Shown here piece after piece: positions 1-8,236 of a stretch of 32,234 bases of DNA. Source of the stretch: Clostridiales bacterium. Lineage in GTDB: Bacteria > Bacillota > Clostridia > Oscillospirales > Acutalibacteraceae. Position 1 is the first letter of the stretch, and each line of letters opens with the position of its first letter. The translations under genes were made by a program, and so were the position numbers. The notes beneath the pieces are model-generated. The model ran no database searches and had not been told where the DNA came from. It was given only the letters and a program-made list of their open reading frames with translations. The stretch is from positions 1-32,234 of the forward strand of contig DXYG01000026.1 of NCBI GenBank assembly GCA_019415925.1. Reading direction: 5' to 3'.

Positions 1-16
1 GTGGTATAGTATAGAC

Positions 17-33
17 AAGATAAAGATTATCTT
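17..33. repeat. Short perfect inverted repeat in the left-edge intergenic region
   Basis: AAGATAA at 17-23 and TTATCTT at 27-33 flank a 3-base loop. The first 90 bases hold no convincing reading frame. This may be the tail of a gene to the left or a weak hairpin, and no function can be assigned. Confidence 0.3.
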
Positions 34-90
34 ATATTAATTAACTGACAACTTCCTTTCTATGTGCTTGATTACTCCATAAAATTACCT

Positions 91-121
91 AAAAACCGAC
101 GGCTGCATACCGTCGGTTTTT
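91..121 (+). terminator. Rho-independent terminator
   Basis: A 12-bp perfect stem, AAAAACCGACGG (91-102) with CCGTCGGTTTTT (110-121), closes a 7-base loop and ends in a run of T. It probably ends a transcript entering from the left. The A-rich left arm means it could also work on the other strand. Confidence 0.85.
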
Positions 122-159
122 ACGTTATGCCGTAAATTATTAAGATTTTGAAATAATAA

Positions 160-188
160 TTGAATTAGAATTTAAAAAGATATATAAT
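160..188 (+). promoter_or_regulatory. Sigma-A type promoter for the sugar transferase gene
   Basis: TTGAAT (160-165) and TATAAT (183-188) are separated by exactly 17 bases, 46 bases upstream of the chosen start codon. The terminator just upstream fits this being the start of a new transcript. Confidence 0.75.
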
Positions 189-234
189 ATCATAGTAAAA
201 TGCAGTATTTATGCTTATTCAGAGGAGATATGGC

Positions 235-915
235 ATGAAATCATTTGATAAGCTTCCAAATCAGTTTCAGTGCGAGGAAGTAAAACGCTACTATGATATT
301 TTAAGTAAAAAAACGGGCAGTCTTGTACTAAAGCGTATTACGGATTTGATTTTTTCGGTAATACTGCTTGTTATACTTATTATTCCTATAATGATTATAG
401 CTGTTGCAGTCAAGGCAACTTCAAAAGGTCCTGTTTTCTATAGACAGGTGCGTGTTACAACTTACGGCAGACATTTCAAAATACTGAAATTCCGCACAAT
501 GGTTGAAAATGCCGACAAAATAGGCTCGCTTGTTACTACCGACAGCGATTCAAGGGTGACAAAGGTCGGCAGATTTTTAAGAAAATACCGCCTTGATGAG
601 CTTCCGCAGATTTTCAATGTGCTTTCGGGCAGTATGTCCGTTGTAGGAACACGTCCCGAAGTGCCAAAGTATGTTGAGCAATATAAACCTGAATACCTTG
701 CAACACTCCTTATTCCTGCGGGTATAACCTCTCTTGCATCTATTATGTATAAGGACGAGGAAAAGCTTTTAAGCTCAGAGCAGGACGTTGACAGGGTATA
801 TATTAAAAAAATACTTCCCGAAAAAATGAAATATAATTTACAGTATACCGAGAATTTCGGATTTCGTTCTGATTTAAAGCTTATGTTAAAAACCGTCAAA
901 GAAGTTTTCTGCTGA
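235..915 (+). CDS. Membrane sugar transferase (undecaprenyl-phosphate sugar-1-phosphate transferase family)
   Basis: Initiating enzyme for surface polysaccharide: members of this family move a sugar-1-phosphate from a nucleotide sugar to undecaprenyl phosphate at the inner face of the membrane. The 226-residue protein has one hydrophobic segment (about residues 36-60), followed by the family's basic KGPVFYRQVR and ILKFRTM blocks and the RLDELPQIFNVL and SVVGTRP signatures. The short form, without an N-terminal multi-span region, resembles small RfbP/EpsL-type catalytic proteins. An in-frame ATG lies at 211, but AGAGGAGA (221-228) sits 6 bases before the ATG at 235, so 235 is preferred. The next gene starts 14 bases downstream, so the two are probably co-transcribed. 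Which sugar is used cannot be read from the sequence. Confidence 0.9.
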   Translation: MKSFDKLPNQFQCEEVKRYYDILSKKTGSLVLKRITDLIFSVILLVILIIPIMIIAVAVKATSKGPVFYRQVRVTTYGRHFKILKFRTMVENADKIGSLVTTDSDSRVTKVGRFLRKYRLDELPQIFNVLSGSMSVVGTRPEVPKYVEQYKPEYLATLLIPAGITSLASIMYKDEEKLLSSEQDVDRVYIKKILPEKMKYNLQYTENFGFRSDLKLMLKTVKEVFC

Positions 916-929
916 TAAGAGGTATAAAA

Positions 930-2393
930 ATGATAGCCGTAAAAGAAAAGTTAAAGGACTCTTCGCTTTTCAGAAAGCTCTACATAGCTGATTTATTCTT
1001 CTGTAACATAGCATTTCTCCAGATTCCTGCATATGTTCTGCTTGTTTTCCTTTTTGTTTGGGGAGTAGGTCTTGTAATTTACAATCAGCGTGTAAACAAT
1101 ACTTTTTTCAAGCTCCGGTTCGGACTTTGGATAGGTGCGTTTCTGATTTTTTCGCTTTTGTCAATTATTATTAATTTTTCTGTGACAATTCTCTACAGCA
1201 TTGTAATGCTACTCCACGTCCTTGTATGCTTTTTTGTATTTTACGGAATGCATACCGAGCCTGATTTTGATTTCAGAAGTGAGCTGTATTCAATTGCGAG
1301 ATTCATAGTCTATGTTACAACCGTTGCGAGTATAATCGGAATTTTCTGTCTTATGTTCGGTATCACATTTGAGTGGTACTGGATTAAATTTACAATCTAT
1401 GAAAATCGCTTTACGGGCGTTTATGTCAATCCAAATCTGCTCGGCTTTATTTCGGTGGTATCAATGGTATGCTGTCATATGCTCTATAAAGAAAAGCTTA
1501 TGAAATCCGTAAATCAGCCGAGAGTAAGTAAAATCTGGATTTTTACCTGTATGGCGACAAATGTTTTTTCGCTTATTCTTTGCGATTCAAATGCATCACT
1601 TGTTCTTGCACTTGCGTATGCAATAGTATATATAATCTACATATTTTTTGCAGATAAAACAGGTTTGTCTGCATCAAAAATAATATTCAAAATAATTGCG
1701 CTTGTGGTTGTCGGTGCGTTTCTGGTTTCTTCGGCGCTGATGTTACGAACAATTTGTCAGACAGGATTTTCCGTTGTTTTCTCAAAAACAAATTCAATTA
1801 TCAGCGTAATTATGGGTGAAGAAGACATAACCTCAGGAATATCTTCGACGCAAAATAATTCTTCGCAGGAGAAGAAAGACGTCACCTTTGGTCACGAAAA
1901 CAAAAATATCGACAGCGGACGTTTTAAACTCTGGAAAGAATCTATTAATCTGTTTAAAATATCGCCTATTATAGGCATTTCAAACGGAAATATAGTTTTT
2001 TACAGTGAGGAATATTCAGATGGAGTCCTCAACTATTCTTATCACAAAAGCGATTTTCACAACGGATTTCTAACAATTCTCGTTTCAACGGGAGTAATCG
2101 GATTTCTGCTGTTCGGAATTTTCGGATTCCGCTTTGCAAAGCATTCTGCACAGCATTTGTTTTTGCAGAAAAAGACCTTCCGAAACGACGTGTATCCCTG
2201 TCTGTTTGCTTTCCTGTTAGCTTATCTGATTTATGCTATGTTTGAGAAAGCACTGCTGTATGACATATCCTTTATGGTTATGTGGTTCTGGCTGATGATG
2301 GGATATATGGGCTGTTATATTGCAAAATTCGAACCGATGCTTGAAACGCAGTATCTTTTCCACAGAAAACGTCTTACAAGAACACTTCTTTAG
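930..2393 (+). CDS. O-antigen ligase/polymerase-like polytopic membrane protein
   Basis: A 487-residue, very hydrophobic protein with roughly ten to twelve predicted membrane spans and one large polar loop (about residues 285-345). This is the Wzy/WaaL topology. The segment SGRFKLWKESINLF followed by SPIIGISNGN, and HNGFLTILVSTGVIGFLLF further on, match the pattern of the conserved periplasmic-loop region and following helix of the O-antigen ligase family. Such proteins polymerise or transfer lipid-linked oligosaccharides on the outer face of the membrane. Placement directly after an initiating sugar transferase supports an exopolysaccharide role. AAGAGGT lies just before the ATG. Family sequence identity is always low, so the exact role (polymerase or ligase) is open. 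Confidence 0.75.
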   Translation: MIAVKEKLKDSSLFRKLYIADLFFCNIAFLQIPAYVLLVFLFVWGVGLVIYNQRVNNTFFKLRFGLWIGAFLIFSLLSIIINFSVTILYSIVMLLHVLVCFFVFYGMHTEPDFDFRSELYSIARFIVYVTTVASIIGIFCLMFGITFEWYWIKFTIYENRFTGVYVNPNLLGFISVVSMVCCHMLYKEKLMKSVNQPRVSKIWIFTCMATNVFSLILCDSNASLVLALAYAIVYIIYIFFADKTGLSASKIIFKIIALVVVGAFLVSSALMLRTICQTGFSVVFSKTNSIISVIMGEEDITSGISSTQNNSSQEKKDVTFGHENKNIDSGRFKLWKESINLFKISPIIGISNGNIVFYSEEYSDGVLNYSYHKSDFHNGFLTILVSTGVIGFLLFGIFGFRFAKHSAQHLFLQKKTFRNDVYPCLFAFLLAYLIYAMFEKALLYDISFMVMWFWLMMGYMGCYIAKFEPMLETQYLFHRKRLTRTLL

Positions 2394-2396
2394 TGC

Positions 2397-2425
2397 TTGT
2401 ATAATATTGAAAAATAAGGTATAAT
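2397..2425 (+). promoter_or_regulatory. Possible promoter for nadE
   Basis: TTGTAT (2397-2402) and TATAAT (2420-2425) are 17 bases apart. The -10 overlaps the left arm of the hairpin at 2423-2456, so a transcript from here would start inside the hairpin and could not form it whole. A readthrough transcript from the polysaccharide genes would form it. Confidence 0.4.
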
Positions 2426-2459
2426 ATCCATAGAAGTGTAAATATCTATGGATATTTTT
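2423..2459 (+). terminator. Terminator hairpin after the polysaccharide genes
   Basis: AATATCCATAG (2423-2433) pairs with CTATGGATATT (2446-2456) around a 12-base loop, and T continues to 2459. The stem is AT-rich and so of moderate strength. Confidence 0.6.
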
Positions 2460-2477
2460 GTATAAGGAATGATAAAT

Positions 2478-4403
2478 TTGAAATACGGTTTTGTAAAAAC
2501 AGCGGCGGCAACGCCGAAAATCAGAGTGGCAGACTGCGAATATAACGCAAATCAGATAATTGCCTGCATTAAAGAAGCACGTCAGAACGGCGCCTCTCTA
2601 TTGGTATTTCCGGAACTTTGCGTAACAGGCTACACCTGTTCTGACTTGTTTCTACAAAGCACATTACTTAAGGCGTCAGAAAAAGCCGTTTTGAAGATAA
2701 AAAACGAAACAAAAGACCTCGACATAGTTTTTGTAATCGGAGTACCAATAGCAGCTGAGCAGTCACTCTATAATTGCGGAGTAGTTATCTGCAAGGGCGA
2801 AATCCTCGGCGCAGTTCCAAAGGTAAATATCCCGAATTACAGCGAGTTTTATGAGGTAAGACACTTTACAAGCGGCAAAAATGTTAATACGAGAATTGCG
2901 TACGCAGGCGAAGAACGGGTTGAAATTTCCGCTACGCAGTATTTTACTTGCATTGATATGGACGATTTTTCATTCGGTGTTGAAATCTGCGAGGATTTGT
3001 GGGTAGCCGAGTCGCCGTCAATAAGACTTGCACAGAGCGGAGCGGCAATAATCTGTAATCTTTCCTGTTCGGATTACTTAATCGGCAAGGCACAGTATCG
3101 CCGTGACCTTGTAAAAATGCAGAGTGCAAAGCTCTGTTGTGCTTATGTATATTGCGATGCAGGCTTTGGCGAAAGCACAACAGATATGGTTTTTTCGGCA
3201 CAGAATATAATTGCTGAAAACGGAACAATCGTATCCGAAAGCTGTCGCTTTAACAACGGAATTACCTATGCCGATATTGACGTTGAACGTCTTATGAGCG
3301 AACGCAGAAAAACAAACACTTATATAGGCTATATTCCCGATAGAGATTCATTCTATTATATTTGCAAAGATTTTGATATTAAAAAGCGTGATACAAAACT
3401 CTCAAGAACTTTTCCTTGTACTCCTTTCGTACCGTCTGACAAGAGCGACCTTGAAAACCGTTGTGAGGAGATTCTTACAATTCAGGCAACCGGTCTTGCA
3501 ACACGTCTTGCGCACACAGGTATTCAGAACGTAGTTATGGGCTTGTCAGGCGGTCTTGACAGCACACTTGCGCTTATTGTATGCGTACACGCTTTCGATA
3601 TGCTTTCGCTTGACAGAAAAAACATTCATACAGTTACTATGCCGTGTTTCGGTACAACAAAGCGTACAAAATCAAACGCAGAAATGCTCGCCGAGGCATA
3701 CGGCGTTTCCTTTGAAGAAATCAATATCACTCTTGCAGTTCGTCAGCATTTTTCCGACATTGGACACGATGAAAGTATTACAAATATAACATATGAAAAC
3801 TCACAAGCTCGTGAGCGCACACAGATTCTTATGGATTTGTCAAACAAGTACAACGGACTTGTAATCGGAACAGGCGACCTTTCCGAGCTTGCTCTCGGCT
3901 GGGCAACCTACAACGGCGACCATATGAGTATGTATGCAGTTAATGCGTCAATCCCCAAAACTCTTGTGCGTTATCTTACTGCTTACGAAGCACAGAAATC
4001 AGACGGAATACTAAAGAATGTTCTGCTTGACGTTCTCGACACTCCCGTTAGTCCCGAACTTTTACCGCCCGATAAAAACGGCGAGATTGCGCAGAAAACC
4101 GAGGACGTTGTCGGCCCCTATGAGCTTCACGACTTTTTCCTCTATTACTTGGTACGTTTTGGTTATGCTCCGAGTAAAATATATTATATGGCAAAGCTCT
4201 CCTTTAAGGATAAATACAGCGAAGAAACAATCAAAAAATGGCTCACTGTTTTCATAAAGAGATTTTTCAGTCAGCAGTTCAAGCGTTCCTGCCTGCCAGA
4301 CGGACCAAAGGTCGGTTCTGTTACTTTGTCGCCACGTTCCGACTGGAGAATGCCGAGCGATGCGTCTGTAAAGGCGTGGCTTGACGACCTTGAAAATGCT
4401 TGA
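2478..4403 (+). CDS. nadE: Glutamine-dependent NAD+ synthetase
   Basis: Makes NAD+ from deamido-NAD+, ATP and glutamine, the last step of NAD biosynthesis. The N-terminal nitrilase-type glutaminase domain shows its catalytic triad: Glu46 in VFPELC, Lys115 in GAVPKVN and Cys171 in GVEICEDLW. The C-terminal ATP-pyrophosphatase domain has the SGGLDS loop near residue 357 and the later GTGDLSELALGW motif. The 641 residues are normal for the two-domain form, so no separate glutaminase is needed. Start: an ATG at 2469 directly abuts AAGGA (2464-2468) with no spacing. The in-frame TTG at 2478 has a 9-base spacing and gives an N-terminus (KYGFVKTAAATP) that matches the family, so TTG is preferred. 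Confidence 0.93.
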   Translation: MKYGFVKTAAATPKIRVADCEYNANQIIACIKEARQNGASLLVFPELCVTGYTCSDLFLQSTLLKASEKAVLKIKNETKDLDIVFVIGVPIAAEQSLYNCGVVICKGEILGAVPKVNIPNYSEFYEVRHFTSGKNVNTRIAYAGEERVEISATQYFTCIDMDDFSFGVEICEDLWVAESPSIRLAQSGAAIICNLSCSDYLIGKAQYRRDLVKMQSAKLCCAYVYCDAGFGESTTDMVFSAQNIIAENGTIVSESCRFNNGITYADIDVERLMSERRKTNTYIGYIPDRDSFYYICKDFDIKKRDTKLSRTFPCTPFVPSDKSDLENRCEEILTIQATGLATRLAHTGIQNVVMGLSGGLDSTLALIVCVHAFDMLSLDRKNIHTVTMPCFGTTKRTKSNAEMLAEAYGVSFEEINITLAVRQHFSDIGHDESITNITYENSQARERTQILMDLSNKYNGLVIGTGDLSELALGWATYNGDHMSMYAVNASIPKTLVRYLTAYEAQKSDGILKNVLLDVLDTPVSPELLPPDKNGEIAQKTEDVVGPYELHDFFLYYLVRFGYAPSKIYYMAKLSFKDKYSEETIKKWLTVFIKRFFSQQFKRSCLPDGPKVGSVTLSPRSDWRMPSDASVKAWLDDLENA

Positions 4404-4444
4404 AATAAATTTTATTAGTCAACATAAATAACAGCGGTGATTGT

Positions 4445-4921
4445 ATGAAACTTTTTATAAAACGCAATACTTCTCCCGATAAATCCTGCTTTACGGTTTT
4501 TGACGAGTACGGAAACGAAAAGTATAATGCGGCTTTTACGGGGAGTAAGTCTGTTTCAAAATTAATCGTTTCAGATAATGCAGACAAAGCAGTGCTGAAA
4601 ATCCGCAAAATCCCGATTGTCGGTACTCACACCTTTGCTTTTAAAGCAAGAAAGCACCACATCACCTTTGTTATGATTATTTCATCAAACAGAATAATCG
4701 GTTATTATTACGGCAATAACTGGCATATCAACGGAGAGATTGCTAAGGGAAATTTCAGCATAATAGACGTTGATAATTCTGTAATTGCAACGCTTAGAAA
4801 GCACACTGATTATTCAGAACTTAACATTACAGATGATTCTGATGAGCTTTACTGCGTTGCAACCTCAATCTGTACAAATCTGATTAATACAGTTGACAAG
4901 CTTGCAATACAGGCGGTATAA
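4445..4921 (+). CDS. LURP-one-related / Tubby C-terminal-like protein
   Basis: A 158-residue soluble protein with no signal peptide. It has the beta-rich pattern of the LURP-one-related (YxjI-like) branch of the Tubby C-terminal superfamily. An opening strand with FTVFDEYGNEKYNA is followed by alternating short strands, including an AVLKIRKIP segment and a central IIGYYYGNNWHINGE turn. The biochemical role of bacterial members is not established; membrane-lipid binding is suggested by the fold only. It sits 41 bases after nadE and 31 bases before an Lrp-type regulator, in the same orientation. The start is supported by GGTGAT upstream. The family call is by pattern and moderately sure. Confidence 0.55.
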   Translation: MKLFIKRNTSPDKSCFTVFDEYGNEKYNAAFTGSKSVSKLIVSDNADKAVLKIRKIPIVGTHTFAFKARKHHITFVMIISSNRIIGYYYGNNWHINGEIAKGNFSIIDVDNSVIATLRKHTDYSELNITDDSDELYCVATSICTNLINTVDKLAIQAV

Positions 4922-4952
4922 TTATAAAATACAAATAACAGGAGGAATAATT

Positions 4953-5435
4953 ATGGATAAACTGTTACAGCTTCTAAGCACAAATTCCGGCTTTACAACC
5001 GGTGAAATTGCAACAATGCTCGGCGAGCCCGAGGATTACATAAAGGCGCAGATTAAAGAGTATGAAAACAAGGGTATCATCAAGGGCTATCAGGCTGTTG
5101 TAAATCGTGACGAGCTTGACGACGGCGATGTAGAAGCGCTGATTGAACTAAAGGTAACGCCTAAAAAGGAAACAGGCTTTGACGAAATGGCAGAGCGCTG
5201 TATGTCTTTTGAAGAAGTAGAATCAGTTTATCTTATGGCGGGAGCGTATGATTTTGCACTGATTGTAAGAGGCGAAACAATGCAGGATATTGCTATGTTT
5301 GTTGCAAAAAAGCTTTCCACAATCGACGGAGTGCTTTCAACAGGCACACACTTTATTATGCGCCGCTACAAGGACAGAGGAATGAACCTCATTGACTTTG
5401 GCGACCGCACCGACGGGAGGAACTTAATCCTGTGA
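4953..5435 (+). CDS. Lrp/AsnC family transcriptional regulator
   Basis: A 160-residue DNA-binding regulator. An N-terminal winged helix-turn-helix (about residues 1-55, TTGEIATMLGEPEDYIKAQI) is followed by a RAM-type ligand-binding and oligomerisation domain (about 65-145, including VYLMAGAYDFALIVRG). Family members sense amino acids or related small molecules and often control the neighbouring amino-acid gene. Here the stop overlaps the start of an aminotransferase by four bases (GTGA), so the two are translationally coupled and the aminotransferase substrate or product is a plausible ligand. A longer reading frame begins at 4893, but GGAGG at 4941-4945 places the start at 4953. Confidence 0.9.
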   Translation: MDKLLQLLSTNSGFTTGEIATMLGEPEDYIKAQIKEYENKGIIKGYQAVVNRDELDDGDVEALIELKVTPKKETGFDEMAERCMSFEEVESVYLMAGAYDFALIVRGETMQDIAMFVAKKLSTIDGVLSTGTHFIMRRYKDRGMNLIDFGDRTDGRNLIL

Positions 5436-6613
5436 TAGATTACGATAAATATTTAAACGACCACATAAAAACCGTTAAGCCGTCGGGAATACGAAAATTC
5501 TTTGATATTGCAAACGAAATGGATGACGTAATATCACTCAGTATCGGCGAGCCTGACTTCCAGACGCCTTGGCACATTCGTGATGAGGGTATAAAAAGCC
5601 TTGAAAAGGGAAAAACGTGGTATTCTCCGAACAGAGGCTTTATGGAATTAAGACAGGAAATAGCAAACTACTATGAACGCAGATTCGGTATTCCTTATGA
5701 TGCAAAAGAGCAGACTCTTGTAACTGTCGGCGGAAGTGAAGCAATTGACCTTGCATTCAGAACGCTTGTTCAGCAGGGTGATGAGGTTATTATTCCCGAG
5801 CCTTCCTTTGTCTGCTACGAACCTCTTGCAGTAATGGCAGGCGGCACACCTGTAATAATCAAGACAAAAAATGAAGATAATTTCAGATTAAAGGCAAAAG
5901 ACCTTGAGGCGGCAATAACTCCAAAGTCAAAGCTTCTTGTGCTTCCTTTCCCGAATAATCCCACAGGCGCAATTATGGAGAGGGAAGACCTTGAAGAAAT
6001 TGCAGAGGTTGTGCTCAGACACGATTTACTTGTCTTGTCCGATGAAATTTATTCGGAGCTTACATACGGCGGAAAAAGCCACGTTTCAATTGCGTCACTT
6101 GACAATATGTACGAGCGTACAATTGTAATCAACGGCTTTTCAAAATCCTACGCTATGACAGGCTGGCGACTCGGTTATGCACTCGGACCTACTCCGATAA
6201 TCGCACAGATGACCAAGCTTCATCAGTACGGAATAATGTCTGCGCCGACAACAGCGCAGTATGCCGCAATTGAAGCACTCAGAAACGGTGACCGTGACGT
6301 GTGCAAAATGCGTGACGAGTACGATATGAGAAGAAGGCTTGTTGTTGACGGCTTCAATGAAATGGGACTTTCTTGTTTCGAGCCTTTGGGCGCATTTTAC
6401 GTGTTCCCTTGCATCAAAAGCACGGGACTTACTTCTGAAGAATTCTGCACCCGCCTGATTATGGACAAGCACGTTGCAGTTGTCCCCGGAACAGCTTTCG
6501 GAGAATGCGGCGAGGGTTTTGTGCGTGTTTCATATTCATATTCACTCAAGCATCTTAAAATTGCTCTTGAGCGTATCAGAGAGTTTTTAGAGGAATTAAA
6601 CAATGGAAATTAA
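5432..6613 (+). CDS. Class I/II PLP-dependent aminotransferase
   Basis: A fold-type I aminotransferase of 393 residues, probably acting on aspartate, aromatic or similar amino acids with 2-oxoglutarate. Visible motifs are the N-terminal substrate loop SIGEPDFQTP, PNNPTG (174-179), Asp204 and Tyr207 in SDEIY (pyridoxal ring contacts), the Schiff-base Lys238 in GFSKSYAMTGWRLGY, and a late conserved Arg in GFVRVSYSYS. It starts with GTG at 5432 inside the stop of the regulator gene. GGGAGG at 5415-5420 is 11 bases upstream. The stop overlaps ispE by 11 bases. Family motifs do not distinguish AspC from PatA or other close subgroups, so no gene symbol is given. Confidence 0.9.
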   Translation: MIDYDKYLNDHIKTVKPSGIRKFFDIANEMDDVISLSIGEPDFQTPWHIRDEGIKSLEKGKTWYSPNRGFMELRQEIANYYERRFGIPYDAKEQTLVTVGGSEAIDLAFRTLVQQGDEVIIPEPSFVCYEPLAVMAGGTPVIIKTKNEDNFRLKAKDLEAAITPKSKLLVLPFPNNPTGAIMEREDLEEIAEVVLRHDLLVLSDEIYSELTYGGKSHVSIASLDNMYERTIVINGFSKSYAMTGWRLGYALGPTPIIAQMTKLHQYGIMSAPTTAQYAAIEALRNGDRDVCKMRDEYDMRRRLVVDGFNEMGLSCFEPLGAFYVFPCIKSTGLTSEEFCTRLIMDKHVAVVPGTAFGECGEGFVRVSYSYSLKHLKIALERIREFLEELNNGN

Positions 6614-7472
6614 AGTATTTGCTCCTGCAAAAATAAATCTTTCACTTGAAGTCCTCGGAAAACGTCCCGATGGTTATCACGAGATTTCAACCGTAATGCA
6701 GACAGTTTCACTGTACGACACAATCACACTTACAGATAACGACAGCGAAAGCGTTACAATTTCCTGCAATTACGAGGGTGTGCCGTGTGATGACAGCAAT
6801 ATATGCGCAAAGGCGGCTTATCGCTTTTTTGATTACTGCCGAATGAATGTAAAGGGCGTACATATTGATATTGATAAGAAAATTCCCACCCAGGCAGGTC
6901 TTGCAGGCGGAAGCAGTGACGGTGCGGCAGTAGTGCTCGGTCTTAACCGCCTGTTCTGTGCAGGATTAAAGCCTGCAGAAATGCACGAAATCTGCGAAAG
7001 AGTCGGAGCTGATGTACCTTTCTGCCTTGTCGGCGGAACAAAGCTTGCAACGGGAATAGGAACAAATCTTAAAAAACTCCCTTCATTTAACTGCTCAGAT
7101 ATTGTAATCTGCAAGCCTGATTCTGTCAGCGTTTCAACGGCTGACGCTTACAAAAAGGTTGACGCTTTAAATCCTCACGCATCGTATACAGATGAAATGA
7201 TAAAAGCACTTTACAGCCGTGATATGTTTTTTATCACAACAACAATATTCAACGATTTTGAGCTTGCACTTTCTATTCCCGAGGTCAATGAAATCAAGAA
7301 GATTATGCTTGACTGCAAGGCAAGGGGAGCAGGAATGAGCGGCTCAGGCTCGGCAGTTTTTGCAGTTTTTACATCATCACGCAGAGCTAAAAAGTGCTAT
7401 GAGACGCTCAAACAATACTACAAAGAGGTATTCCTCTGCAAGCCGATTAAAGACGGTTGCAGAATTGATTAA
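6603..7472 (+). CDS. ispE: 4-diphosphocytidyl-2-C-methyl-D-erythritol kinase
   Basis: GHMP-family kinase of the non-mevalonate isoprenoid pathway. It phosphorylates the 2-hydroxyl of CDP-methylerythritol using ATP, in the cytoplasm. The 289-residue protein has PAKINLSLEVLGKRPDGYHE at residues 8-27 (catalytic Lys10), the ATP-binding glycine loop PTQAGLAGGSSDGAAV (95-110), the catalytic Asp137 in GADVPF, and a C-terminal GMSGSGSAVFAVF motif. Length is normal. The gene overlaps the aminotransferase by 11 bases and is the last of the tightly packed set before the spoIIR leader hairpin. Confidence 0.96.
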   Translation: MEIKVFAPAKINLSLEVLGKRPDGYHEISTVMQTVSLYDTITLTDNDSESVTISCNYEGVPCDDSNICAKAAYRFFDYCRMNVKGVHIDIDKKIPTQAGLAGGSSDGAAVVLGLNRLFCAGLKPAEMHEICERVGADVPFCLVGGTKLATGIGTNLKKLPSFNCSDIVICKPDSVSVSTADAYKKVDALNPHASYTDEMIKALYSRDMFFITTTIFNDFELALSIPEVNEIKKIMLDCKARGAGMSGSGSAVFAVFTSSRRAKKCYETLKQYYKEVFLCKPIKDGCRID

Positions 7473-7518
7473 TTATTCTATTTTAGAAAAATAATCTCTT
7501 TCGGAATATTTTACCAAA

Positions 7519-7563
7519 AACCTGTCCATACTCTTATCGGTTATAAATAAGAGAGGACAGGTT
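7519..7563 (+). promoter_or_regulatory. Long hairpin that encloses the spoIIR ribosome-binding site
   Basis: AACCTGTCC (7519-7527) pairs with GGACAGGTT (7555-7563), and inside it CTCTTAT (7531-7537) pairs with ATAAGAG (7547-7553). The result is a 16-bp two-part stem. The only purine-rich ribosome site before the spoIIR ATG, GAGAGGACAGG (7551-7561), is entirely within the right arm. ATTTTT follows at 7564-7569, so the structure can be read either as an ispE terminator or as a translation-blocking leader. Confidence 0.65.
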
Positions 7564-7569
7564 ATTTTT

Positions 7570-8166
7570 ATGAAACTTTTTATCAAATCAGCTTGCATAG
7601 CATTTGTACTTACTGTGATTTATTCAATGATTCCTTTCCAAACAGAGTGTAAAGAAATCTCCGACGAAGTTTTCAGACTTCATATTCTTGCAAACTCCGA
7701 TGAAGATTATGACCAGCAATTAAAGCTTAAAGTCAGAGATAAAGTCCTTTTGTACACTGAGTCGCTTTTTGAAAATGCACAGTCAAAGGAAGAAGCTGAA
7801 AATCTTATTTCCGAAAATCTTCAGCCTATCTGCAATACAGCGCAGAAAGAAGTATATGGCAACGGCTATGATTATCCTGTAAAAGCTCAGATTACGAAAA
7901 TGTACTTTACTACCAGAAATTATGAAAGCTACACTCTGCCTTCGGGAATGTATGACGCATTGAGAATCACAATCGGCAGCGGAGAAGGTCATAACTGGTG
8001 GTGCGTAATGTACCCGTCAATCTGCATTTCTTCGGAAGAGAGCAAGGACGAAGCCGCCAAGGAAACGTTTAATGACAGTCAGTATGATATAGTAAAAAAC
8101 GAAAAATACGAATATAAATTTAAAATTGTAGAAATTTTTGAAAAAATCTGTTCTTATTTCGGATAA
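7570..8166 (+). CDS. spoIIR: Stage II sporulation protein R
   Basis: In Bacillus and clostridia, SpoIIR is made in the forespore under sigma-F and exported to the intermembrane space. There it triggers the protease SpoIIGA to process pro-sigma-E in the mother cell. The 198-residue protein starts with a basic stretch and a hydrophobic segment (about residues 8-24), consistent with export. It then shows the family signatures VFRLHILANSD, LKLKVRDKVL, LPSGMYDALRITIGSGEG and HNWWCVMYPSIC. Length is normal. Its Shine-Dalgarno is buried in the hairpin at 7519-7563. No clear sigma-F promoter was recognised upstream. Its presence indicates an organism with the engulfment-stage sporulation pathway. Confidence 0.92.
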   Translation: MKLFIKSACIAFVLTVIYSMIPFQTECKEISDEVFRLHILANSDEDYDQQLKLKVRDKVLLYTESLFENAQSKEEAENLISENLQPICNTAQKEVYGNGYDYPVKAQITKMYFTTRNYESYTLPSGMYDALRITIGSGEGHNWWCVMYPSICISSEESKDEAAKETFNDSQYDIVKNEKYEYKFKIVEIFEKICSYFG

Positions 8167-8236
8167 GACATTTTTTACCCATCAAATATGCTATTATAAT
8201 CATAATCAAATTATTATTTTCATTTTGAGGTGCAGT

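Noticed and set aside
462..899. 145-codon minus-strand frame inside the sugar transferase
   Set aside because: It is fully antisense to a well-supported gene, with no ribosome site and no recognisable motif.
7473..7569. Sigma-F promoter for spoIIR
   Set aside because: GGTTATAAAT (7539-7548) partly resembles a sigma-F -10, but a key T is missing and no matching -35 lies 15 bases upstream.
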